Of a stretch of DNA of 64,000 nt, positions 1-11,047 are shown piece by piece (position 1 is the first letter of the stretch; each line of letters opens with the position of its first letter). The stretch is from Hippophae tibetana (taxonomy: Eukaryota > Streptophyta > Magnoliopsida > Rosales > Elaeagnaceae): contig CM072810.1 of assembly GCA_037013495.1 (NCBI GenBank), forward strand, positions 104,374,898 to 104,438,897, given 5' to 3'. The notes below the pieces were generated by a model, which was given only the letters and a program-made list of their open reading frames with translations, was not told where the DNA came from and did no database searches. The translations under genes and the position numbers were made by a program.

Positions 1-360
1 AAACCTATAATCGAAACTGCCCGAAAACCGTTACGGTTCGGGGACGGTTTTTTACCCACGGGTAACGGTTCGGGACGATTATGAAAAAAACCCGAAATAT
101 ATATATAATTTAATTTATTAAATATATATAATTAATTTTTTATTTATAATTTAATATATAATTTAATTAATTAAATATAATTAATTTCGGGTACTGGCGG
201 GTACGGTTTTTAATATAACCGTAACCGAACCGTAACCGTTGTTTCATATTCGGTTTTTACCCGAAATCGTCCCCGTCCCCGAATTTTACCGGTTAAAAAC
301 CGAACCGCCGGTTCGGATAACCGCGGATAATCGAACCCGTGGTTTTTTTGCCCATCCCTA
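1..360. mobile_element. Terminal part of a non-autonomous hAT element
   Basis: The stretch ends at 351-360 with CCCATCCCTA, the reverse complement of the TAGGGATGGG terminus common in plant hAT elements. The preceding 170 bp are rich in CGGTT/AACCG subterminal words, such as GGTTCGGATAACCGCGG, which are typical transposase-binding repeats in this superfamily. The middle (about 95-185) is an AT-rich palindromic tract. There is no coding capacity. The other end lies outside the window, so the 8-bp target duplication cannot be checked. The element abuts copia integrase coding sequence at 361, so it appears to have inserted into that older retrotransposon. Confidence 0.7.
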
Positions 361-375
361 CTAATCGGTGCACAT

Positions 376-2717
376 ATGCCTAATAAATACTGGAGTGATG
401 CTGATACTACAGCGGTGTATCTACTGAATCATATGCCCATAAAAACCTTACAATTTCAGACTCCATTAAAGGTGCTATCTGATCATCTTCCCTTGCCTAC
501 TATTTTGATGCTTCCGCCCCGAATTTTTGGATATGTTGCTTTTGTCCACCTCCATAAAAATCAACGAACTAAGTTGGATCCATGTGCTTTCCGATGTGTA
601 TTCTTGGGATATGGTGTACAAAAAAAGGGTTACCAATGCTATGATCCAATTACTAAAAGAACCTATATTACCATGGATGTCACTTTCCTCGAATCAGAAT
701 GTTTTTTCCCATCACCGGTATCCAATTACACTCTTCAGGAGGAGAGTTACGATAAATAACGAAATTGGCTTGATGTTGAAATATTAGACACTAGTCCAAC
801 ATACTCGGATCGTGCCAATCATATGGAGGAGCCAGTATCTAGACCCGAGTTTAAACTTCCAACAACTGAAGCTGAAGTAGTAATTGAATCTCCAGAAGAT
901 GAAGTGGTTGATGTACCCCTCCACTCCCTAGTACCCAATGATCCTCCTGCTGAGAATACTTCTGAGGTAAGCTATCCTAGCACACCTTTACAAACTAATG
1001 CTATAGATACATCTGTTGGTTATATTTTACCTTTCAGACACAATCGAGGCAAATCTCCAAATCGATACTCCCCAGAAAGAGAAGAACGACAATCCAAGTA
1101 TCCAATAGCAAATTATGTTTCTACTCAAAGGTTATCAGAACCTATCAGGGCATTTGCACAAACACTCTCCTCGTGTCAAATTCCAAGTAGCATTGAAGAA
1201 GCCTTATCTGATCGAAAATGGGCTCAAGCTATAAAAGAGGAATTTGAGGCATTGCAGAAGAATAACAATGGGTGTTAAGCGAGTTGCCTCAAGGGAGGAA
1301 GATGGTAGGATGCAAGTGGATTTTCTCCATTAAGTATAAAGCAGATGGGTTAGTTGATCGATACAAGGCGAGGCTTGTAGCAAAAGGATATACACAGAAA
1401 CACGGGATAGATTATCAAGAAACCTTCTCACCTGTGGCTAAACTAAAAACCGTTAGAGTCTTGTTATCTCTTGCGGTAAATTTAGATTGGCCATTGCACC
1501 AACTTGACGTAAAAAATGCCTTCCTTCATGGTGATCTTGAAGAAGAGATTTACATGGATATCCCACCAGGATATACTGTTACAACAGGAAAATAAACTAC
1601 ATGTAGATTACAATGAGCATTGTATGGACTAAAACAATCACCTCGAGCATGGTTTGGTAGGTTGAGTTCAGAAATGAAGAAATATGGGTTCCAACAAAGC
1701 AACTCTGATCATACTCTTTTCCTAAAACACCGATTAGGGAAGATAACAACCCTTATAGTCTATGTAGATGACATGATCATTACATGGGATGATAAAGAAG
1801 AAATCTCTAAGCTTCAAGAACAACTGTCAAATGAGTTTGAAATGAAGAATTTGGGAGGGCTCAAATACTTCTTAGGTATTGAGGTAACAAGATCAAAACA
1901 AGGCATATGTCTTTCCCAAAGGAAATATACTCTGGACTTATTGGCAGAGGTAGGACTACTAGATTGTAAACCTATCGATATTCCAATGGTTCAAAATCAT
2001 AAACTCGGAGAATATGTGGACCAAGTACCAGCAAATAAACAGAGATATCAACGGTTAGTAGGTAAACTCATATATTTATCTCATACTCGACCTGATATTG
2101 CTTATACTGTGAGTGTCGTGAGTCAGTTCATGCACTGCCCAAGTGAAGACCATATGGATGCGGTCATGCGAATACTTCGTTATTTAAAGTCCTCCCCTGG
2201 GAAAGGACTTATGTTTTCAAAGAATGGTCAATTGGAAGTCCTTGGATATACAGATTCAGACTGGGCAGGGAATATGAAGGATAGGAAATCTACTGCTGGG
2301 TACTTTACTTTTGTGGGGGGCAATCTTGTTACATGGAGGAGCAAGAAGCAAAAGGTAGTTGCCTTATCTAGTGCTGAAGCTGAATTTCGAGGAATGGTCA
2401 AGGGAATATGTGAACTCCTTTGGTTGAAAAAACTTCTAACTGAGATTGGTGTTGCTCCTAACTCTGAAATGAACTTATTTTGTGATAACAAAGCAGCCAT
2501 TGCCATCTCTCACAATCCAGTTCAACATGATCGCACGAAGCACGTTGAAGTGGATCGGAACTTCATCAAACAAAATCTTGAAGAAAAGATTATTAAGCTT
2601 TCATTTGTTAAATCAGAAGATCAATTGGCTGATATACTCACAAAATCTGTGTTTGCAAGGAACTTCTACAACTCACTTGACAAGTTGAGCATAAGAGACA
2701 TATATGCACCAACTTGA
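376..2717 (+). pseudogene. Copia pol remnant (integrase C-terminus, RT, RNase H)
   Basis: Translated pieces at 376-759 (integrase C-terminal region with FGYVAFVH and FLGYGVQKKGYQCYD), 823-1278 (linker), 1272-1595 (RT start with [14 protein letters not shown] and [14 protein letters not shown]) and 1620-2717 ([10 protein letters not shown], catalytic YVDD in LIVYVDDMIIT, then RNase H with YTDSDWAGN, SSAEAEF and FCDNKAAIAI) line up with the copia polyprotein. Breaks: in-frame stops at 757-759, 1593-1595 and 1617-1619, and a frameshift near 1270. The RNase H part ends with DIYAPT and a stop next to the purine tract, as in intact copia elements. It is not functional. Confidence 0.88.
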
Positions 2718-2724
2718 GGAGTAG

Positions 2725-2940
2725 TGTTGGCGTGTGCAGTGACAGTGGCAGACAACAAGGTTAGTGGAGTAGGGAAATGGTAGACAATATATTTTGTCAA
2801 GCAGAAATTAGGGAAGTGCAATAGCTGTTAGGATTAGAGTTTATATTCGTTTTTTCTTAGTATACATAAGAGAAGTTTTGTACAGGAAATGGTAGAACAG
2901 AAAATTACAGAAATACAATCATAATAATTTGACAATTACA
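2725..2940 (+). repeat. Candidate 3' LTR of the copia relic
   Basis: It begins TGTTGGCGTG directly after the pol stop codon and a short purine tract, the usual place of a copia 3' LTR. The right border is uncertain: CA dinucleotides at about 2934 and 2940 are both possible, giving about 210-216 bp. The partner LTR is outside the window, so the borders cannot be confirmed by comparison. Confidence 0.5.
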
Positions 2941-3283
2941 TGGTAACTTCTGTGGCCATAAAACTATAACTGAACACTACACTACAACCCTGATTGATTC
3001 ATTTGAATTGTTAGAAGTTATAATTAGGTGAAATGCAATCAAGCTGGGAACTTCCTTTGTAAGGCAGCATAAAACAATCTGTTTTCAAATCCCTTATTCG
3101 CATTCTTTTATATTTTCCTTTTTTGTCTCGTTGTTTGTGTCATTGTGGCTAACAAATTTTTGGTGACTATCCCAAGGAGTTGTTCTCACTCTTTTGAATA
3201 AGTTCAATTTTGTTGGTTTACTTAACATCTTTCATTTGTATTATAGCATTAATGTTTTTCTGTGCTATCTATTGCATGAACAG
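2941..3283 (+). other. 3' end of NETWORKED1 intron 1 (inferred)
   Basis: No coding sequence is visible here. The stretch ends with a pyrimidine-rich tract and the splice acceptor TTGCATGAACAG at 3272-3283. I looked for the exon that should encode the WWW-containing start of the NAB domain and did not find it here, so it must lie 5' of the copia element and probably outside the window. Confidence 0.6.
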
Positions 3284-6200
3284 ACATGGACTCCAAAGTT
3301 AAACAGATGATAAAGGTCATTGAAGAAGATGCTGACTCCTTTGCACGGAGGGCAGAGATGTATTATAAAAAGCGTCCAGAGCTTATGAAATTGGTTGAAG
3401 AGTTCTACCGGGCATACCGGGCATTAGTTGAAAGATATGATCATGCAACTGGGGTGATTCGCCAAGCTAATCGAACCATGGCGGAAGCATTTCCTAACCA
3501 AGTTCCCTTCATTCTGTCCGATGAATCACCATCTGATTTTAGTGCGAAGGCAGTTCCACATACACCAGAGGTGCCACACCCAATGCTTGCATTATTTGAC
3601 ACTGATGAAATTCAAAAGGATGCTTCGGGATTCTCATCCCGTTTTCATGTTGTCAAGAGGAGTGATGCTTTAACTGAAGAGCCTGAAGGAAAGGCAAGAA
3701 AGGGTCTCAATTTTCATGACATGGAAGAGAGAGATCGAAGTTCTCAAAAGTGTGGGGACTTTTCTGAGTCTGATAGAGTTAGCAAGGCTGAGACAGAAAC
3801 TCTGAACCTAAAGAAATCTCTTACTAAATTGGAAGCTGAAAAGGAAGCTGGATTACTACAGTACCAACAGAGCGTGGATAGATTATCTAATCTGGAGTCT
3901 GAAGTCTCTCGTGCACAAGAGGATTCCCAGGGACTTAATGTTCGAGCCAGCAAAGTGGAAGTTGAGGTTCAAAACTTGAAGGAGACACTTACCAAATTGG
4001 AGGCAGAAAGAGAGGTTAGTCTTTTTCAGTACCAGCAGTGTTTGGAGAAAATATCTTACCTAGAAAGTAGGATCTCTTCTGCCCAAAAGAATGCTGGAGA
4101 GCTTACTGGGCGTGCCACCAAAGCTGAAATTGAAGTTAAAGCTTTGAAGCAAGACCTTGCTAGGATTGAAGCTGAAAAAGAAGCTTCACTTTTACAGTAT
4201 AACAAGTGCTTGGAGATGATATCGAATCTGGAGGAGAAATTAGTGCAAGCTGAGGAAGAATCTAAGAGGATCAATGAGAGAGCTGACAAAGCTGAATGTG
4301 ATGTTGAAATCTTGAAAGAAGAAATTGCCAGATTAATTGAAGAGAAAGAAGTTGCTGCTCTTTGTTACCAGGAGTGTTTGGAGACTATTTCTGAACTGGA
4401 GCAGAAACTTTCTTCTACCCAAGAGGAGGCCCAAAGGCTAAATTCTAAGATAGAGGATGGGGTAGCAAAGTTGAAGGCAGCAGAAGAAATGCGTGTTTTG
4501 TTGGAGAAATCAAATCAGACTCTGCAGTCTGAGTTGGAGTCTTTTGTGCATAGGGTGGGATCTCAAGGAGTAGAACTTGCAGAGAACCAGAAAGAGTTAA
4601 GAAGATTGTGGACCTGCATACAAGAAGAACGGATGCGATTCCTGGAGGCTGAAACTGCTTTCCAGACTTTGCAGCATTTGCATTCCCAATCTGAGGAAGA
4701 ACTAAGATCTATGGTTGCAGAACTGCAGAATAGGGATATAATTCTGAATGATATGGAAACCCAAAATCGAGGTCTTGAGGATGAAATTCAGAAAGTCAAA
4801 GAGGAAAACAAGAGTCTGAATGAACTCAATTTGTCTTCAGCTGTGTCAATAACAAATCTTCAGGGTGAGATCTCAAACTTGAAGGAAACAATAAGAATAT
4901 TGGAGGAGGAGGTTGATCTTAGAGTGGACCAGAGAAATGCACTTCAACAAGAAATATACGTTCTGAAAGAGGAGCTGAATAATCTTAACAAGGAACACAT
5001 GATTATACTAGAGCAGGTGGATTCAGTTGGTTTTGATCCAAAATGCTTTGGGTCTTCTATAAAGGAGCTGCAGAATGAGAAGTCAGAATTAAAGCAGGTA
5101 TGTGATGCTAATATAAATGAGAAAGAGGCCCTTCTGGAAAAATTGGCTGTCATGGAGAAACTTACGGAGAAAAATTATCTTTTGGAGAATTCTCTTGCTG
5201 ATCTGAATGTTGAATTAGAAGATGTGAGAAAGAATGTACAATCATTAGAACAATCCTGTCAGTCTCTTCTGGATGAAAATGCAAACTTGGTATCTCAATT
5301 ACAGATTGCCACCAAAAATTTGGATAAATTGGCAGAGAAAAGAATTTTTTTGGAGAGTTCTCTTTCTGAAGCAAATGACGAACTTGAAGTGTTGAGGGTA
5401 AAATCAAGGAACTTGGAAGATTCATGCCTGTTGCTTAATAGTGAGAAGATTGGTCTCACTACTGAGAGAGAAAGTTTAGTATCTCAGTTAAACATTTCCT
5501 GGAAAAAACTTGAGGATATTGCAAATAGTTATACTGCACTAGAAAATAAACTTTCTGATTTGGAGAAGGAGAGAGAATCAGCGCTTCATGTAGTGGAAGA
5601 ATTGAGTGTTTTCTTGGATGCTGAGAAACAAGAACGTGCCAGTTTTGCCCAATTAAGTGAAACAAGATTGGCCTGCATGGAGTTCCAGATCTGCCATTTG
5701 CAAGACGAAATTCAACACAGAAAGAAAGATTATGAAGAGGAACAAGACAAAGCTCTAAATGCGCATCTTGAAATCTTAATTTTGCTGAAATTCATAGAAG
5801 ATCTGGAGGGAAAGAGTTTCTCTCTCTTGATGGAGCATCAAAACCTTTTGAATGCATCAAAATTGTCAAAGAAACTGATTTCTGAACTTGACCATGAAAT
5901 TATTGATCGACAGGTGGAGATTTTTATTTCTGTTTCAATGGTTTCTTTATTCAAAAATGAACAAACTAATTCTTCTTCTTCTTCTTCTTCTTTTTGGGCA
6001 GGTTGAGCTTAAATCCTTATCTGAGGAAAATGAAGTACTGAGAATGGGGTTGTATCAGGTGTTGAAGACTTTAGACATTGGTGAAAACCATGAATGTTCA
6101 TCCAAAATGGAAGAGGATCAAGAACTTTTGAAACATATACTAATCAAACTAAAAGAGGCACAATATGCTCTTGTTAGACGTTGTAATGAAAGTGACCAAT

Positions 6201-8606
6201 TGGTAATTGAGAAGTCAATCCTTGTGACTGTGATGAAGCAACAGGAACTAGAGCGGGTCAGTGTAATGGAGGAAAGAGATAGAATTGGTCAGGAGTTGAG
6301 GACCCAGTATGAGCAGTTCTTAGCTTTGCAAGGCGAAACTCAAAGACTTGGGCAGATGAATGAAGAGTTGAGATTGAAAGCAGCGGAGGAGGGAGACCGA
6401 AAGGAGAAAGTCTTCACGTCTAAGTTGGACGATCTGCAGAAACAGCTGTTAGAATTTCAAGGGACTTATAGGAACCTGCAAGAAGAGAATCATAAAGCAG
6501 TTGAAGATAAAAATTCCTTGAATAAGAAAGTGATGGCGTTGGAAGAAGAGATCTGCTACCTAAAAGAGGAATGTGTTGTCACGTTTGGCGAAAAACTATT
6601 TCACAGTAACCTTTCCCTGATTTTCAATGATATCATTTCAAAAAGCTCTATGGAACTTGAAGAGATTAATGAAGATTACAATAGAATTCATCTTGTTAAT
6701 CTTGACCTTATGGGAAAGTTAAGAATGTTTGAAGAGAAGTTCGATTATTCACAAAAGGAGAATTTATATCTCAAGGACTCCATGAGTAAGTTGGACAATG
6801 AGCTGTTCATCAAAAAGTCTCTACATCAGCAATTAAATGGTGCTAAGAATCTGCTGTCACAAAAGAGTAAGGAGATTCAAATGTTGGAGAGTCAGGCTGT
6901 TGCAACACTTGGTGAACTGCTGATCTTCACTGTTTGTAAAACAGTGCTTGAAGGAAAAATTCTTGAACTTGCTGAATCGTACAAGAGCCTTCAAAATCAA
7001 AGTAATTTCAACAATATGGAGATTGAACTGCTCAAAGAAAAAGTTTGTGCATTGGAAGATGCAAATGGGGGCTTACAAGAACAGTTGGATGCGTATTTTC
7101 CAGCTGTCATCTCTTTGAATGATTGTAAAACATCTCTTGAGAAGCATACACTAAAGCATAGCAGATCTCATAAATTTGATTTGGAGGTAATTTCCAATTT
7201 TCATACCTACTCATTGTTAAATTTCTAGTCATTTCTGAGACTGTTGGTAATGTTATTTTCCCTCTCACCAAGTAACGTTCTTTCTAAAAAAATTGTTGTT
7301 TAATATATTATGTATACGTTTGTGCTAAATGTCCAATTATTGATGCTCTATCGTGTTTGCTAGGATATCATCTTACATGCTGAAATAATCTCATATTTAC
7401 CATGTCCAGGATGCCCATCAATTGACCCTACTACCTGAAATCAGTCAAACAAGGGAAGACCATTTTGCTGCAATACCAGATGGTATATCAAACTTGCCGA
7501 CCATGCAGAGTAGGGTTAGAGATATTCAAAATGCAGTGATGGAAAAGGAAAGGCTCATGGTTCTAGAAAACTTCAATGCAAATGGAAAACTTGACAGTTT
7601 GATGGATATCGAGGGGTTAAAGGACAGAAACAACTCATGTAAAGAAAATGGTTGGACTAACAACCTTGTCCCCGGTAACAATGAAGCAAAAGTGGGGAAT
7701 GGACATAGTGACAATCTCAAGCTGAAGAGACATACATACGAAATCTTTGATTCAGGTAGTGAAGTTCTGACAAAGGACATCTTGCTTGATCAGGGGTCTG
7801 ACTCTTCATCCTATGGAATCAACAAGATAGAAACTGCTGGGGTTGATGATCAGATGCTTAAATTATGGGATATCACTGACTATGATGCCAGCGTGGACTT
7901 GATGGTTGGCAACACTCAGAAGGTGGTTGCAGCACCACCTGACCACTATGATGCTGAAGCTTCCAAAGAACACAAGGGCTTTCGATACCCCTTGACCGAA
8001 TCAATGGTTGTGAAGGATTTGGATGTAGACAAATCAGAGATCTCTAAGAGATTTGGAGAGTCTCGTCATGAAGGAGACAATATAAAGATTCTAGAAAGAC
8101 TGGATTCTGATGTGAAAAAGTTGACGAACCTTCAAATAACTGTGCAAGATTTGAAGAGAAAAGTTGAGGTCACTGGGAAGAACGAGAAGGCCAAAGACAT
8201 TGAATTGAATACTGTAAAGGCACAACTAGAAGAAGCCGAAGAGTCAATTGTGAAGTTGTTTGAAGGAAACTGTAAATTGATGAAGAATATTGAAGAAGGT
8301 GTTTCCATCTCCCATGAAGGGATGTTGACAATAGTATCAGAACAAAGTGGTAGCATCAGCAGGAGGAGAACTTCAGAATTGGCAAGAAGAGGATCTGAAC
8401 AAATTGGGCGTTTGCAGTTGGAGGTCCAGAAATTACAGTTTCTATTGCTGAAACTTGATGAAAACAAAGGAAGCAGAGGAATAACAAGAATAGCAAACCG
8501 GAAAACAAGAGTACATTTGAAGGACTATCTCTATGGTGGTGGAGTTAGAACTGGCAAAAAGCCCAAAAAAGAACTCTTCTGTGGATGTATGAAGGCCCCC
8601 AACTAA
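3284..8606 (+). CDS. NET1: NETWORKED1-type actin-binding protein (5'-partial)
   Basis: Exons 3284-5913, 6002-7186 and 7410-8606 join in frame (88-bp and 223-bp GT-AG introns) and encode about 1,669 residues; the first exon is missing. The protein opens with the second half of the NAB actin-binding domain (MDSKVKQMIKVIEEDADSFA, YYKKRPELMKLVEEFYRAYR, HRTMAEAF-like segment, FPNQVPF). About 1,500 residues of leucine/glutamate-rich coiled coil with internal repeats follow, and it ends with the conserved C-terminal box containing LKDYLYGGGVRTG and FCGCM. NET1 proteins tether actin filaments to membranes (plasma membrane and plasmodesmata for NET1A). The start at 3284 is the splice acceptor: the AC before ATG fits an aspartate codon split by the intron. 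Total length is close to the roughly 1,700 residues usual for NET1. The 906-codon open frame from 3286 reads into the first intron (stop at 6004) and is not the real end. The gene looks intact apart from the inferred copia and hAT insertions upstream. Confidence 0.93.
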
Positions 8607-10150
8607 GGGAGACTAAAGCAATAGACTTCCTTCGGCACATAGATTATAATAGTAGTAATGAGACATTATTTTTGTTGTCTATAAGTTAGTGTAGTTATAG
8701 ACTTTAGTCCTGCATGTCTCGCCTGTTTTTATTTCATAACAGGATCTTGTCTTTAGTTTTGAGGTAATGATGTAAATGCCAGGCCCGTCTAATAATCAGA
8801 GAGCTGCTCTCTTGGAGTTCTTTATATACCAAGAATGATGCATGTTTTTTCTCTGTCCTCAATGCAACCTTGCAGTCTGATGAACAATATTGAAAGTCCA
8901 CATTGAAGCTGAGAGATTGTTACTTTCATATGGAGTTATGAGCCAGGGATGTTTCATTCCCATTTAAACGCTCCCCATTTTCACAAAGTTTGAAAAATCC
9001 CGAACCTTTTAGTAATCTAAATACGGTCATTCCCCCTGGCCAACCTATCACAATGTCAAGAATCTCAACTCGTCATACACTATCCTTACAAGAACATGAT
9101 GCAATTATCCTTCTGGACGTCACACCAATCATCCGAGGTTTGAACAGTATGGTCATAATGATGTGTGTTGTATCTATGACTCCTTAGCAATTGGGCAACC
9201 AAATTGATGCTTCAAGTAAGCTTTCTTAATGAAAAGTATATTTGGTTTTTTGAAAAATTATGAATGATATAACGCAGTACTATTGGTAGGTAGAATATAT
9301 AATCTTTTTTAAGTGTATCTAATGAAAAATTATATTATGATATATAAGTGCTCTTTTTTTTTTTTTATAAAAACAACCCGGCCTTCTGTTGCTCATAATT
9401 CAATGTTGTATATCATGTACTTGAATGTGTAGGTTAAAAGGTAACAAGCTGTTATTTCATTTGGATGACTATTGCAGTACGTATTACTAAAACATTTCAA
9501 TTTTATATTTTAAATCTCTAAAATTGCATTTTTTTATGTTATTAAAAATATATACGTGCATCGCCTTTTTTAAAATTAGAAAAAATATATTTTTAATGTT
9601 ATGTGAAAAAGTATGTTTTGTGTAAAAAAGATTAAAAATAAAATTCAATTTATAAAAATAATAATATTATACTATTAAAACTTACTAAAAAACCCATTTT
9701 ATTAACCAAGTTTTCACAAATATACTTCAAATATATGCCAACTAATTTATATTTCAATACTCCAAGTGAGCATATTAATTACGTGAGTTCAAATAACTTC
9801 AATTATACTTAAATAATTTTAGGATGACGATGACGGTGATGATAATAATAATTTTATAAAGAAGTGTTTTGTAAGGTTTTGATAGTTGAAATCTATTATA
9901 AATATCAATATATAACCTCTTATAACTTAATCAATGATATACTTATTAAATATATAATAATTTTTAAAAAAATTAATTAATGTATTTTGTCAGGAAATTT
10001 AATTCAATTATTATATATTAAATATAGTTCATAATTTTTATACTCTCTAAAATTCTAATAATAATTATTTGGAGAGAATTTAAGTATCTGATTCTAGTGA
10101 TTCTTAATAAGAAGTGAGAAATTAAACAACTAAAATAAATTTTGTATTCT
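8607..10150. other. NET1 3' UTR and AT-rich spacer
   Basis: The first 250-300 bp after the stop are of normal complexity and probably form the 3' UTR. After about 9190 the sequence becomes AT-rich with A/T runs. A 65-codon open frame at 8990-9187 has no recognisable motif. No RNA gene or repeat family was recognised. Confidence 0.5.
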
Positions 10151-10718
10151 CCTCGTTTAAGGGGGGTGTATATATATATAACATCTTACGTACATAGCAG
10201 GTACGTATTAAGCGACTTAAATACGTAGTTACATATATAGTAAAATTGCACACGAATTAGTTTAAACATAAAGCAGATCGCTACAAGCGTTACATACAAG
10301 TAAAAAGAGGTCGTTATAGACAGGTCGTTCATAAAGAGGGAAGACCCTGATCACATCGAGATACCATAGTTTCAACAAGTCTTGACATCTAAGACCTCAA
10401 AGTTTGATAATGAGATATTTTTGTCGACTGAGTTTTACGCTTTACCAAGCTCATTAGGCCCAGGCCATTTGTTAAGCCAACCTTATATCCTCGCTTTACC
10501 CTGACAGAGTACTGACATTTATTAGGTCGTATGTCCGTTACATATTTAATGCCAAACGTTAACTCTCTTATTCTCTTGATTTTGAGAAGTAAAGAGAATA
10601 ATCTGGTTGTATATTCCTTTTAAGTGTTAATAGATTCAATCGTTTATATATCAAACAACGGCCACTCGGAAAATGCAAATTTATACTATGCTTTACGATA
10701 TTATTATTGTCGTATGTA

Positions 10719-10720
<2 letters not shown>

Positions 10721-10754
<34 letters not shown>
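10721..10754. repeat. (ATT)n microsatellite
   Basis: About 11 uninterrupted ATT units lie upstream of the antisense gene of the Tat element. Confidence 0.95.
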
Positions 10755-10798
10755 CTTCTTTATTTTTTAAGAGACTTTTCAGCTTCTCATTTTTCCTT

Positions 10799-10806
10799 TA
10801 TAAATA
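10799..10806 (+). promoter_or_regulatory. Candidate TATA box for the Tat antisense gene
   Basis: TATAAATA lies in a moderately GC-rich context about 240 bp upstream of the first ATG (11048) of the antisense gene. It is on the strand opposite to gag-pol, so if real it would drive the extra gene independently of the main LTR promoter. Spacing allows a normal-length 5' UTR. Inferred from position and consensus only. Confidence 0.35.
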
Positions 10807-11047
10807 GTAGGAAAATTTACTTTTACCTTTTACCTACTTTTAACTAAGTAATTATATTGAGAGGATTTCAGCTCGTTGATTACTCAGAGGTCATTTTATT
10901 CTTTCGTAAGGTCGCTTAAAAATTACTTGATAGTCATTTCAACTCGTTTATTTAAAGTCATTTGCTGGAATTCAGGTCACTACTATATCCTTACTTGTTG
11001 ATTTGATACGACCTTCTCACTTAGGTAATTATTCATCCTCTTTCTTA

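Larger units (their letters stand above)
361..2940 (+). mobile_element. Decayed Ty1/copia retrotransposon, 3' half
   Basis: The segment carries copia integrase C-terminus, reverse transcriptase and RNase H in the order and orientation of a + strand copia element, followed by a short purine-rich stretch (about 2713-2724) and a candidate 3' LTR starting TGTTGG at 2725. The 5' LTR, gag, protease and most of integrase are outside the window or displaced by the hAT insertion ending at 360. It lies in the same orientation as the NETWORKED1 gene and directly upstream of that gene's exon 2, so it most likely occupies intron 1. Several stop codons and a frameshift show that it is inactive. Confidence 0.85.

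Noticed and set aside
5888..6001. Alternative NET1 reading frame start with a leucine-rich, membrane-like segment
   Set aside because: It is the translation of the (TTC)n pyrimidine tract of intron 2; the spliced frame is continuous without it.
8990..9187. 65-codon open frame downstream of NET1
   Set aside because: No motif, no plausible promoter, length expected by chance.
10150..10720. LTR of the Tat element
   Set aside because: Expected position for its 3' LTR, but I found no matching copy near 20000 and no convincing TG/CA borders, so it is not called.
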